Source: Phoebastria nigripes (Eukaryota; Chordata; Aves; Procellariiformes; Diomedeidae). Taken from it: a stretch of 64,000 nucleotides of DNA. The notes beneath the pieces were generated by a model. It made no database searches. It saw only the letters and a program-made list of their open reading frames with translations, and was not told the origin of the DNA. Every line of letters starts with the position of its first letter. Positions within the stretch are counted from its first letter, which is position 1. The stretch is from positions 361,181 through 425,180 of the forward strand of contig JAYKAV010002541.1 in assembly GCA_035582835.1 (NCBI GenBank), given 5' to 3'. This document shows, piece by piece, positions 24,336 to 34,790 of this stretch. The position numbers and the translations under genes were made by a program.

Positions 24336-27300
24336 GTTGAAAAGGAGGAAGAAAGGATATACACTAAAGCTAGGGTAGCTGGAAGGAACCGTGAGCACAA
24401 GGCAGTGGGACACAGTGATAAAAGAACTGGTGGGGAGAGAGGAGGCGATGGTAGAGCTGTGAGGAACTGAAGACTTTGGAAATGTAATTAAAAGCAGTAG
24501 GCAGATTTAAATACAGGTACTTCTGGAAGGTCTGCCTGTTGTTTTTCCATTTTTTCACTCAACAGTCAACGGTTTGGATGTGTCCTTTTTTGTACTTGCG
24601 TGCATCCAATTCGAAACCAAATGTGAACTTTTCCATCAGCATTCCTGTAAGTATACTCAGGAAGCTTGTGGACGTTGGGCCTAGACAAACTATAACAGAA
24701 ATATTTTGATCTTTGATCATGCCTAATATTGGAACAACCAAATTGATTTTTATTCCCATTCTATTCCCATTGTATTTCTGTCTTTTAATCAAAAATGTTT
24801 TCCTTTTTCACTTTTAATTGAGGCAGTATGAAGGAGGAAGGGCTAAGTACTTGGGTGATGGTTTGTGTGTAGACAAACTCCCTTTTTTAATATTTTTTTA
24901 TTATTATTATTTTTTATTCTAATAAAACTTACTTCTCCTTTGTTGCTGTATAGCTACCGGGGAAGTTTTTGCCATACCTTGTTGGTAAAAATGTGAAGGT
25001 TGAAACCACCAAAAGTAAAAATGTTTGTTCTTGGTGGGCTTATAATTTGACAGCCAAATGAGGTAGTGTTGGTTAGCTTCACAGTTCAAAATACCTATGC
25101 CAGGAGGCTGTGGGCCAAGTGTTTAATTTTAGGATTCATCCTGCTGTAGCAAGTTGGCAGTAATCTGAAATGATTAGTGGTTGTAGTTCATGCTCTGTGC
25201 AATAGCGTAACTTTTTTTTTTATTTGGTGGGAAGAATGTGGCCTTTCTTATCTCTAGTACTGATCTGGTATAATAGCAGTGTAATTAAATAAAGCATTTC
25301 AGATGGTAAGTGAAGATCAGAAACTTACGTATTGTAGCAGTTGCAGTGAGAGTAAAAATACAATTCTGTACCAGTCCATGTTTGTTCTGTAGTTAAGCTT
25401 ACAGGACTTTGATGTCCATATACAATATGAAGATTCAATTAAAAGAAGAGCTTCTTTACACTGTACAATATGGTCTGTAGGAAAGGCAAGGATAGCCAGG
25501 TAATGGTATTGCTAGATTATTAAGGGCTCTGCCTGCAGTACAGAAAAATAATTCATCCCAATGTCCCCACTGTCCAAAGGAAATAAGCAGCATATCAAAA
25601 TATGCTAATTAACAAGGTTCCAGGAGTGAATTTGTGTGCACACCATCCTTAGGCTTGCCTGTTAACAGCAATCTCTTGATAGAAACTATTGCCACGTTTC
25701 CTTTTCAGGCTACTCAGAAACCATTCTCTAAAACTGGTGTGCAGCATTTGAAATCCAAAATAGCTTCAGTTAGCTAGAATGGCTCGTTCTGTTGTGTTTC
25801 ATTATAAAGGGAGTGTTTTTCTCAAACAGGAGATCTATCGACGTTTTTACACAATCCCTGGTGCATTGAAAAGGAAATTTAGAGACACACTGTGTCTAGA
25901 TCTGAAATACCCTGTGGTTAGAAGAGACTTTGTGTTGGGCTAAAGTGTTAAAGGTTTTGAACAAGCAGGAGAACATTCAATTAGAAGCTACCTGTGGTTT
26001 GCTGGGTATAAAAGTACAGTCACGTTACACCAATAGGCTAAACATCAAATGCTGGATTTCTTTTGTTAATTCATGTTGATGACAACATTGCTCACTTAGA
26101 TATCTTTGTGAGATTATGTACTAAAAAAGTCTGGAGAGGATAGAATCANATAGTCAATAGAGGAAATGTAAGAGTGAGATTGCCTTTGTGACCTGAGTTT
26201 GCTTCCTTTATTCATCTGCATTCTAATACAGTCCTTATTTATATGATTGGTTTCTTCTCCCAAGATGCTGCTGCATTCATTTCACAGGGTAGGTCTATAG
26301 GACTGAATAAGGGAGCTGTCTGCAGGACCATACCCTTGGCTGTTGGAGAGGCTGGAAGGGTTATGATGAGTGGGATGAGTGATTGCAGAGACAAGAAGGA
26401 TAAGTCTCATGGTTACAGCAATTGAGTTCTGACAGGTTCTTTTTCTGAACCTAGTTTGGCCACTTCAAGTGCATGTTCCACAGGCAGTCACTAATTCAGG
26501 GTTTTTGCACTGTTAGTAAATTTTTAATGCATTTCCCTAGGTTTTTAAAAAACTGAAAACCTGACACAGAAATTGTATGTTGTAAGCCATGCCAAAACCA
26601 TTCATGGTTCATTAGCAACTGAACAGGTTAGATACACTGCATAATCCTTTGTCATTTTAGCCAGGAGAGGAGCTGAAAGCAGTACTGTGTTATCTTCTGT
26701 GTGTGCCAGCAGAAGTAGCAGGGGAGTGCTCTTGCTTGGTTTGCACACGACTGAAGAATTAAGAGACTTGAAAATCTGTGCTTCTGTTTTCGCATCAGGC
26801 TCAGGCAGTTGCAGATCCCTTTGACATCTCTATACCTGTTACCTCTCATTTTTCAAAGTCACCATTCTTGCACCCTAACCTGCCTCAGCTTTGCTTTGCA
26901 TGCCAGTCCAAACCTCCAAGCTCTGGTCAAATCCCAGTCATTCCTCTCTCCTGGTCTTTCTTCCTGGACTTTGTATCTGAGGTATTATCTCTTCCCCTGC
27001 CACATCTTCTTGTTCAGTTCNCTCCCCTAGCTCTTTGTCCTAGGCTTTTTGCCATGTGAATCCTTCGCTGTCTTCTCATTCACTCTGTGCTGTTTCATCA
27101 TTTGGTACTGCCTGCTTTCTCCTGATAGACACTTAGTTGCTGGTTCCCTCTTTTAGGGTCCCACTCCTACCCTGATACCTTTCAGGACAAATGGTTTGCC
27201 TCTCCTCTGGAATATAGATTCACTAGCAGGGTCCAAGAGAATAGAGACAGGACATACTGAATGTGTCTCTCCATACTTAACTTTCTGTACTGCCTACTGT

Positions 27301-28370
27301 GTTTAAAAAAATCTGCAAAAAGTCCTGTTCACCACCTCCTGCTGGAGTGTGCTTGACTGGCTTGTGAGGCTGGCTCAGAGTCAAACCTGCCTGTGAGTAA
27401 GATCTCTAAGGGGGTGGTAGCATGTATGGCACAGATGGCATCTTCAGAAACGTAGGTGCCAGATCTTAACAAGCTTCTGTGAGCACGTGCTAACTGAATT
27501 TTTTTTTTTTTTCCATTTTGGTGTCTTCGTCTTGACATAGGGAAAAATCCCACCACCAAACAAAAAACTTCCTAGGAAAAGCCCAATCTGCCTACTTGAA
27601 TCTTCTTTCAAAAACATGGGACAATTGCACCTTCTTGGCAAAGCATAAAATAAGTCAATTCATTTCATTAAAGCACCAAACTTCTGCAAAAATTCAGCTT
27701 AGGGCAAGCATGTAGTATAGCATCCTGTAAGCTGAAATACATGAAATTTGGCAATGTTAAAAGCATTTGAAGTCAGAATTGTATAAGAAAAGAGGTTTGA
27801 ATCAAAACAGTACTACCAGTTAAAATTTTAATTTAGAAAAAAGTTTATTTCTGAAAAGCCTTTTGCTGATTAAAGTGATGTATGTAATGTAATATTGGTA
27901 ATTACTTTTGTTCTGGATTGGGTTATGTTTTTTCCTGGAGAATCCTGCCTATGAAGTGTTTTTGCACCCTTAGTTACAAAAAGTGTTTGCAAGTATTTCT
28001 TTGTCTTGACTCCTTCAGTCCAGCTGTATCTCAACAGACACGGTTACATGAGCAACCACAAATGTCTGCTGGTTTTTATTATTTGTCTCCTTGACATAGA
28101 GTCTCTGCACCTCTGTACACTGTCCTGTTATTCACACTTGTGCAAAGTAAGTGTGTAACTATTGCTCTGAATTTGTAATATGTTGTGCTTTTTTGCACAA
28201 CATTTGGGGAAGTGGAGAATTGGGGCCCTTTTTGTCAGACCTTTAATGTTGCTGTGGGCTTTGTTTTCCAATTCTGTAGAAAACGCCTTGATCTTGAGAA
28301 GGGGTGGTCTGAATTGCATTGTTGTTATGTTGTTTCTGATCAAAAGAGTTTACAGGTAAAATAGTGTTTT

Positions 28371-28507
28371 CCTTTTTTTTTTTTTTTTTTTTTTTAAGTT
28401 GATTATGTTATATTTTTTTTTTTATTTTTTTTTTTTTCTTTTCTTAATAGCTCAAACAAATTCTGACAAATCTACCAAACTCTCTGTGTCAATNNNNNNN
28501 NNNNNNN
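28371..28507. repeat. T-rich low-complexity tract ending in a 14-N gap
   Basis: Long T runs (28371-28395 and 28414-28438) are followed by an N run at 28494-28507. The N block is undetermined sequence, and its true length may differ. Confidence 0.85.
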
Positions 28508-29075
28508 GAGCTTTTCTAGATGGTAATTTACTGTATCAATGCCTTCCTAGCCATATGATTGCATATTGCATTCTGAGTATTTTTATGTACTTGAAATTTT
28601 TATGTGTTAATAGGTTTAGTAGGAAAAAGAAATGCCAGTGAGAATAATAGCCTCTGAACATCCAGACTGCAGGGTACCAGGTTACATATCTTACCCTATT
28701 TGTTACACTTCTTGAAGGCAAGTGGGTATGCGGCGGTTAAGATTTTGTGCGCAAGTGACGAGCCACTGAAAGGCTGGAGTATTACTGATTTACAGAGGCG
28801 GGGTGACTTGGGATATTCAGCAGGAAAAGGAACAGGAGTGGTAACAAGCGGCAGTAGTGGTAGTAAAGGCAGGAGCAGGTTCCACAGTTCACAGATTTCC
28901 CAGTGCGAGTCAGTGAATGCACAGCTTCCCAGCTAGCTGTCAGGAGGAACCCAAAACTGAGTATTGCAAGAGATTCAGGGTTCACGTTTATCATGCGAAG
29001 TCATGTGATGTTACTATATCTTAACTTGCCAACTTAGCCTTACTCTGGAGAAGATCCTTTGCTGCAGTGCTTAAC

Positions 29076-29140
29076 AAAAAAAAAAAAAAGAAAAAAAAAG
29101 GAAAAAAAAAAGAAAAAGAAAAAAAAAAGGAGGGGGGAAA
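29076..29140. repeat. Pure purine tract upstream of the TNKS exon
   Basis: Sixty-five consecutive purines (A runs with interspersed G) lie 125 bp before the acceptor at 29265. Such tracts can form triplex DNA and are prone to length change. It is not part of the exon; the frame running through it into the exon is an artefact of read-through across the splice site. Confidence 0.85.
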
Positions 29141-29265
29141 CAGAAGGAAAAATAAAGAAAATTGTACAATGTGTGTTTATGCCTACATCATGCCGAGGAG
29201 ACACTTAACAGTAAATAATCTGTGTATCCCTGAGGTAAGATACTGTTTCTGCTTTCCCTGCACAG

Positions 29266-29361
29266 TGCTGCTGCAGCACGGAGCTGATCCAAACATTCGG
29301 AACACCGATGGGAAATCTGCGCTGGATCTGGCAGACCCTTCAGCAAAAGCTGTACTCACAG
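29266..29361 (+). CDS. TNKS: Tankyrase 1 internal exon (ankyrin repeat), probably exon 3
   Basis: This 96-nt exon joins in frame to the exon ending at 6899: the G left at 6899 plus TG here makes a valine codon. It encodes [20 protein letters not shown] and then [12 protein letters not shown], the end of one ankyrin repeat and the linker that follows. The acceptor is CCTGCACAG after a pyrimidine-rich tract and the donor is G|GTAAGA. Both sides are phase 1, so skipping this exon would keep the frame but remove 32 residues of the substrate-binding region. [16 protein letters not shown] favours TNKS over TNKS2 on remembered family differences. A 65-nt pure purine tract lies 125 bp upstream of the acceptor. 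Confidence 0.95.
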
Positions 29362-32263
29362 GTAAGATGCATCAGCATCTCTCAGCAGCGTTACCTGTAG
29401 TTCGTTTTGTGTGTACAAGTTCAGCATCATAAGAGCCTTCTGCCTTTTTGGATTTTCTGTTGTGTAAGAGCATTTTAAAACTGTCTTTTACCAGATTTCA
29501 TATTGATGTAACTGTTGTTAATCTGCTGTGCAGCTATAGGTTTGCTTATTCTACTTATGCTGATGCTGTAATTTGCTGTTATAACATCATTCATTATTTG
29601 CTGTGTTTCTGTGTTGTTTTTTTTTTTTCTTTTTAATTGCTACCCAATATACAGATTGAATAGGAGCCCCCAACCCCTGCAAAAAAAAAAAGAAAAAATC
29701 AGGTCAATTGTTTTAAGACCTTCACTGTTGAGCAAGCAAGGACGTTTGTATAACTATAAAAGTACCTGTGATCTGAAAGACAACCTGCTACCTATTGCAG
29801 AGATCAATAGTTACATTATATTTTGCTGCAGATTCACATGCTACCTTTTCCTTCTTCTTCCTCATTAGTCCTTTTAGGTAGAACTCTTTCTCACCCACCA
29901 ATTTTTTTTCCTTTTTAGGGGCTATTCTCTGCCAAACAGTATGTTTCATGAAAATATTCTACAGATACAACTTTGTTTTTACACAGCTTTGTTTTTTTTA
30001 TAAATTAACTGTTGTAGCATACCAGTATTACATTAAAAGTATAATATAGTAGCCTGTCAAATCTGTATCAAGAAATACATGGTCCTCTGTGCTGATTTTG
30101 ACATCTAGGAAATAATGTTTAGAACAAAGTAATCTTGGATTTTAAAATATATACAATTAGATTTACAGAAAGAGATTCAGCAGCTGAGCTTCATTTGAAG
30201 AAATAGCTATTTTTCTTCTTTCGCCTTTATTTCCCCTATTGTCTCTCTCTTTTTATTGACAGCTTAATTTATAGGTTATGTGCTATGCAACACCCGTATT
30301 CTTTCTTCAGATTATGTTCAGAGCACACCAGCTCCCTTCACTTTGTCAGGAACATTTCCTCATCTTCTTTTTCCAGTGCGCTGACTGCTATACATAATTA
30401 TCTACAGCTCTGCAGTGATTTGAGAGTGCCTTTGGAACAATGCACTTTAAATACATATGATTTAGTTTAATTACTCAGTGTCAAATTTAAACGTGTTAAC
30501 GCTAATGTTAGCTGTGCTAAGCAGGTTAATCTGACTCTTGGCTGTTAATGGGTACAGTTGTACAGATGCTGAGGATGGAAAAAGCACCAGGGAGTCAAGG
30601 TACCTCAAAGGTGTTAATGGATATTCGGCATTTAGTTGTGGGGAACTTGGTGTACATACAGTTTGGGGGTTCCAGGCTCTGAGCTGCTATTCAGGCTATG
30701 CTCAAAGATCAACTTCAGAGGATAGTAGAAGACTTAGGAAGGTCTGTGATGGTGACTTCATGTCTGCTCCACTGAGTTCTCTGGGTGCTAGATCACCACC
30801 TTGTGCTTTAGGCAGTGGAGAGCGCAACNTGTCATAGCAAAGAAGTGGAGATGGATTAGAAGCAGCCCTCTGAGAATGCCCTGTTGAGTGCAGCAAGCGC
30901 CCTGTATCCCTGGCCTCACCCCTAAAGCCTCGCACACGAGCATCAGTGACTGCAAGGTTTGCAACCCATGGATGTTACCAGGTTGTGCATATAAACACAC
31001 ATACACAGAGCCACTTCTGCTATTTAGGTGTTTCATTGTTCATAAAAAGAGGTAATCTTTGTATGTGTGTATTCTTCCTAGTAAGAAAATCAGCTTTTGG
31101 TTTTACCAGCTTTGTCCTCAAGGTGGCTCTTGGCTACGCTGGGCTCTCTATGCTGTGCACCTGAGCTCCAAGCTGTGTGAACAGGGTTTGATTCAGGCTT
31201 TAACTGCTGTATGATTCACAGTAACTGAAAAAGCTGACACTGGATGCCATTTAAATGGAAGCTTTCTATTAAGAGCTTAATTTTTCTGGATGCTGCCCTG
31301 CTTTCTAGTATCTCTGTTAGGCTTCTACTTTCTCGTGCATTTTCCCTATGTTGTTACCTTCAGGTCTTGCTCCCTTCCTCTGGAAGAAGGGGGCTTAAGG
31401 GATTTCTTAGGATCTATCTGGCTTGGGATAATCTTTAGCTACAGCAATGCTTTGCAATTAGGTGCATCAGGACTTAAAGGTATTACTGGATTAAGGATGA
31501 GTAGGATGTATTAACTTAATTTTCAGTATTTAATGTTGAATGGTGGGATTTTAGAAATGCTCATATTTAGAGCTTTTAGAAGTGGAGTGATTCTGAAAGC
31601 ACAATCTGTAATTGTTACTGTATTTGCATCTTTATGGCATGCATGTCAAGGCTGTTCTCATGATGTTATTTTGGGTTCCTTTTTCTATCAGCGTCTATGA
31701 CCATAATAGACTTTTCCACGTTGCTGCTGTATTGATTGTTGGAGAACAAGCTTCCTCTTACTACTTTTTTGACCAAATATTTGCATAAGTTCGTGCATTG
31801 ATGTTAATCACTTTGTGAATGAACTGTGATTATAGTCTCTCTTTGACCTCCAACTTAGCAAAAGTGAACAGAAAACTTGTTGGTAATTGATAAAATCTTT
31901 TCAATTTGACAAAGAATTCTGTATGTGCTTTAAAAGGGACATTCCTGCTGTGTAAACAGCATTTCTGGTGTTCTGGCAGCAAATGCTGAATCCACAATGA
32001 TTTGTTCTGTTCTGTTTCCCAGTCTGGAATAATGTATAGTATCTTTTTCTCCTGAATTACAGAAAGGATCTATAATGCAGTAGTTTCTGGGATGGCTTCC
32101 AGCCATTTTCATGCAATGTTCTCTTAAAATGTGTGTTTTATAAAGGATACATAATGCAAATGAAAGGTTAATATTTTCATGGAAATGAACTTTGAAAATT
32201 TCTTTGTAGATTGAAGTGAATTTTATAGAAATTAAACACTCAGTTCCAGCTTCTTTAAAACAA

Positions 32264-32301
32264 AAAACAAAAAAACAAAAAAAAAAANNAAAAAAAAAAA
32301 G
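32264..32301. repeat. A-rich tract with undetermined bases
   Basis: An A-rich low-complexity stretch interrupted by C and NN. No gene is supported. Confidence 0.75.
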
Positions 32302-32906
32302 GTCATATAATTGGGAAATCTGCTTTTTACTACTTAAACAGGAAAGCAGTCTTTTTTCCCCTTTTGCAGGATAAGCAGCATTTGTTGAGCCAAGCATTTC
32401 ATGATTGAGAGGGTGAATATGTTTTGTTTCTTCTTCCTCAGCATCCCTTACTGTTCTGAATCAGGTTGTCAGAAAAGGATTGTAATCTTCTTTTTCTCTA
32501 GGCTGAAGTGGTAGTACAGACTCCAAAAACATGTTGCATCTAAAAAACAGAGCTGTTACACACATGAGATTAATATCCTAGTTAGTTTTATTTCAGTTTA
32601 ATTGCCTTTGGGGTGTGTGGTTTCTGAGATGGGGACTCATCTTTGTTGCCTTACATAGCACTATGGGACTGCCATCCAGAACAGGGCATTTGGGAGCTTT
32701 TGCACTACAAGTCATATTAGTCTTCATTATTCTCTTACCCTGCTTATTGCCTCTTTAAACATTAATACCCTGTTGTGGTTTAACCCCAGCCGACAAATAA
32801 GCACCACACAGCTGCTCACTTACCCCCCCCCCCCCCCCCGCAGTGGGATGGGGGAGAGAATCAGAAGGGTAAAAGTGAGAAAACTCATGGGTTGAGGTAA
32901 AGACAG

Positions 32907-32912
32907 TTTAAT
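32907..32912 (-). terminator. LTR polyadenylation signal ATTAAA
   Basis: The minus strand reads ATTAAA about 190 nt downstream of the TATA box, where the R region is expected. In the copy at 973-1531 the matching hexamer is GTTAAA. It would end leftward transcripts, not TNKS. Confidence 0.4.
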
Positions 32913-33102
32913 AGGTAAAGCAAAAGCTGTGAGCACAAGCAAAGCAAAACAAGGAATTCATTCACTGCTTCCCATCAGCAGACAGGTGTTCAGCCATCTC
33001 CAGGCCATCTCCAGGAAAGCAGGGCTCCATCATGTGTAACGGTGACTTGGGAAGACAAATGCCATCATTCCGCATGTCCCCCCTTCCTTCTTCTTCCCCC
33101 AG

Positions 33103-33126
33103 CTTTATATGCTGAGCATGACGTCA
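33103..33126 (-). promoter_or_regulatory. LTR core promoter: CRE palindrome plus TATA box
   Basis: The palindrome TGACGTCA, a perfect ATF/CREB binding site, lies at 33119-33126. On the minus strand it is followed 7 nt later by CATATAAAG at 33103-33111. The arrangement faces left, antisense to TNKS. The sister LTR has TGACATCA instead. Activity is an inference from motifs only. Confidence 0.55.
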
Positions 33127-34130
33127 TATGGTATGGAATATCCCTTTGGTCAGTTGGGGTCAGCTGTCCCAGCTGTGTCCCCTCCCAACTTCTTGTGCAC
33201 CCCCAGCCTACTCGCTGGTGGGGTGGGGTGAGAAGCAGAAAAGGCCTTGACTCTGTGTAAGCACTGCTCAGCAGTAACGAAAACATCCCTGTGTTATCAA
33301 CGCTGTTTCCAGCACAAATCCAAAACATAGCCCCATACTAGCTACTGTGAAGAAAATTAACTCTATCCCGGCCCAAACCAGCACATATCCCTTTATATCT
33401 TTCCTGTACAGTATATGAAGAGCCAACAATATTGTTAATGATTTATGTGAATGATTTATTTTGGTTTTTCACATAGTGATGCTTTTTTGCCACTTCCCCA
33501 TATTAACGGCTATTTGGAAATGCTTTCTCTACATGAATGGTCGTTCTTTGTACTTCAGTGGTTTCTACATCTGTTAGCAGGAGCTGAAGGCACTTTGGTT
33601 GGATAATATGTTTTTGACTGCTCCATGCCACTGTTTTGCAAGGTTGGTTTCAGTTGGTTTCAAAGATTACTCCCTTTAAACAGGTTAAAATGAAAAAAAG
33701 TTTGGAAACTGCTGCATCTCCAGATTAAAGGAAGATTTCTTGGGTATGAAATAATGTCTTGTTAATAGAATCAATTTTCAAAGTTAAACAAGGCTCTGAT
33801 CTTCCTAGTTACTATGGAAATAATGTTTTTTACAAACAAAGTGCTTAGGTCCTATTGAGCATTTCTCACTTCTGTTTTTTGGATGTGAAGGACAGCTTGA
33901 TGAGTGAAAGTACAGCTGGGCTAAGCTTACCAGAAGTGTTAATGAGGATTCATGTTTTCATCTATTTGTCATGTCAACTTTTTAATTTAAGTGGGGAGCT
34001 GTTATGACCCAGACCGGGCAAACCGGGGGGTGAGGGGGGGTCGTAGAGGTTTCAAAATTCCCTTGGGCTAAATTAAGGTGAAACGACACCAAACCATCGA
34101 TTAAATGTTTTGTTTAAGGTAGAAGCAACC

Positions 34131-34250
34131 TGAACTTGGAAAGCATAACAATAAACAGCCCAAACTTGGAAAGCGTAACAATAAACAGCCCAAACTTGGA
34201 AAGCGTAACAATAAACAACGTGAACTTGGAAAGCATAATGGTAGGCAACA
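34131..34250. repeat. Four exact-length 30-bp tandem units in the LTR
   Basis: Units start at 34131, 34161, 34191 and 34221 and each carries ACTTGGAAAGC followed by RTAACAATAAAC. The second and third units are identical at 26 of 30 positions or better, and the fourth is the most diverged. On the minus strand the first three contain TGTTTAT or TTGTTTAT, a forkhead-type motif. Repeated motifs of this kind are typical of retroviral enhancers. Confidence 0.9.
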
Positions 34251-34480
34251 TGGGTTCTATTGAAACATTTAGGAGAAGAAGAGGAAAGAGAGGAAAAGAA
34301 AAAGGAGAAAGAGAGAAAGGAGAGAGATATCACCACCCTTGGATCCCGTGATGACGAATGTGGCAATGCTCCAGTGATGGGCACGCGCTGGCTCCTTGGG
34401 TTGGTGTCCTTCTATAGTTTTGTTTCCACCCTCCCCCATTATGTCAGTCACGTAGCTTTTGGTTTTCTGCACAGGCACTC

Positions 34481-34502
34481 TGTGTGTGTGTGTGTGTGTG
34501 TG
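34481..34502. repeat. (TG)n microsatellite inside the LTR
   Basis: Eleven TG units in the 3' LTR of the provirus. Confidence 0.85.
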
Positions 34503-34693
34503 GTCTTCGGGTGGTCGCGAGCCCCTTCCTCAGATAAACTCTGTATGACCCTTTGCCAGCTATGGTGAGTCTTCCTTACTTGGCAGAACTTGGAGCTGTG
34601 CATCCTCCANCACGCCCTCCAGGTCCTGTGTTAATCGACTTCTCACTTGTGTTAATCATTGCTATACAGAACTTGCTTTGCCACAATGTTTGA

Positions 34694-34767
34694 GACATCA
34701 ACTTCACATTAACTCTTTTAGTCCCTCACAGACATCAACTTCACATTAACTCTTTCAGTCTATCACA
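34694..34767. repeat. 37-bp tandem duplication at the inner LTR edge
   Basis: The block GACATCAACTTCACATTAAC and on to TCACA occurs at 34694-34730 and 34731-34767. The 5' LTR has only one copy (38754-38790). The copy nearest env is the closer match to it, with one difference against about two. Confidence 0.88.
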
Positions 34768-34790
34768 CCACTCCGTGGCTCAAACATTGT

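Larger units (their letters stand above)
6900..29265 (+). other. TNKS: TNKS intron between the two visible exons
   Basis: This 22.4-kb phase-1 intron begins GTAAGTGTCC and ends in a pyrimidine-rich tract plus CACAG. It contains CR1 copies at 18020-18258, 20022-22500 and 24295-24335, simple repeats and a 14-N gap, all listed separately. The stretches 6900-11500, 12783-18019, 18380-20021, 22500-24290 and 24336-28370 are AT-rich intronic sequence in which I see no gene, RNA gene or recognisable element. Open frames there lack family motifs and sit in random positions. Confidence 0.85.
32771..33385 (-). mobile_element. Solo LTR of the ERVK-like family
   Basis: This 615-bp LTR is related to the one at 973-1531 and lies in the same minus orientation, which is fixed by the TATA box, the polyadenylation signal and the neighbouring primer site in the other copy. 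It begins TGTTGTGGTTTAACC and ends CCAGCACA on the + strand, keeping TG...CA edges. No internal sequence adjoins either side, so it is a solo LTR left by recombination between two LTRs. Flanking hexamers ATACCC and TATCCC match at only four of six positions, so the target duplication is not proven. It has a 17-nt C run and a short duplicated CAGCCATCTCCAGG block. Confidence 0.88.
34000..34767 (-). mobile_element. 3' LTR of the env-bearing provirus, 768 bp
   Basis: The LTR starts TGTTATGACCC and ends CTATCACA on the + strand. It lies 23 bp from the env stop codon and is flanked outside by GGAGC. It contains four 30-bp units (34131-34250), a purine-rich block (34268-34329), a (TG)n run at 34481-34502 and a 37-bp duplication at its inner edge. 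Its inner 140 bp match the 5' LTR fragment at 38651-38790. I could not place a convincing TATA box or AATAAA on the minus strand. Confidence 0.88.

Noticed and set aside
6675..29361. Assignment to TNKS2 instead of TNKS
   Set aside because: EHLLQ, NVHARDD, LLLCQG and [12 protein letters not shown] fit the TNKS paralogue on recalled sequence differences.
32765..33391. Target duplication ATACCC/TATCCC around the solo LTR
   Set aside because: Only four of six bases match, not enough to call.
33556..33703. Possible second hAT element (CAGTGGTTTC ... GTTTGGAAACTGCTG)
   Set aside because: The right end resembles the MITE terminus, but the left end diverges after ten bases and the flanks show no matching 8-bp duplication.
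34136..34351. + frame with ten-residue repeats (SITINSPNLE)
   Set aside because: It is the 30-bp LTR array read in the antisense direction of the provirus; the period is a multiple of three by chance.
34768..34780. Polypurine tract next to the 3' LTR
   Set aside because: The minus strand reads only GGAGTGG at this place, too short and impure to be sure.
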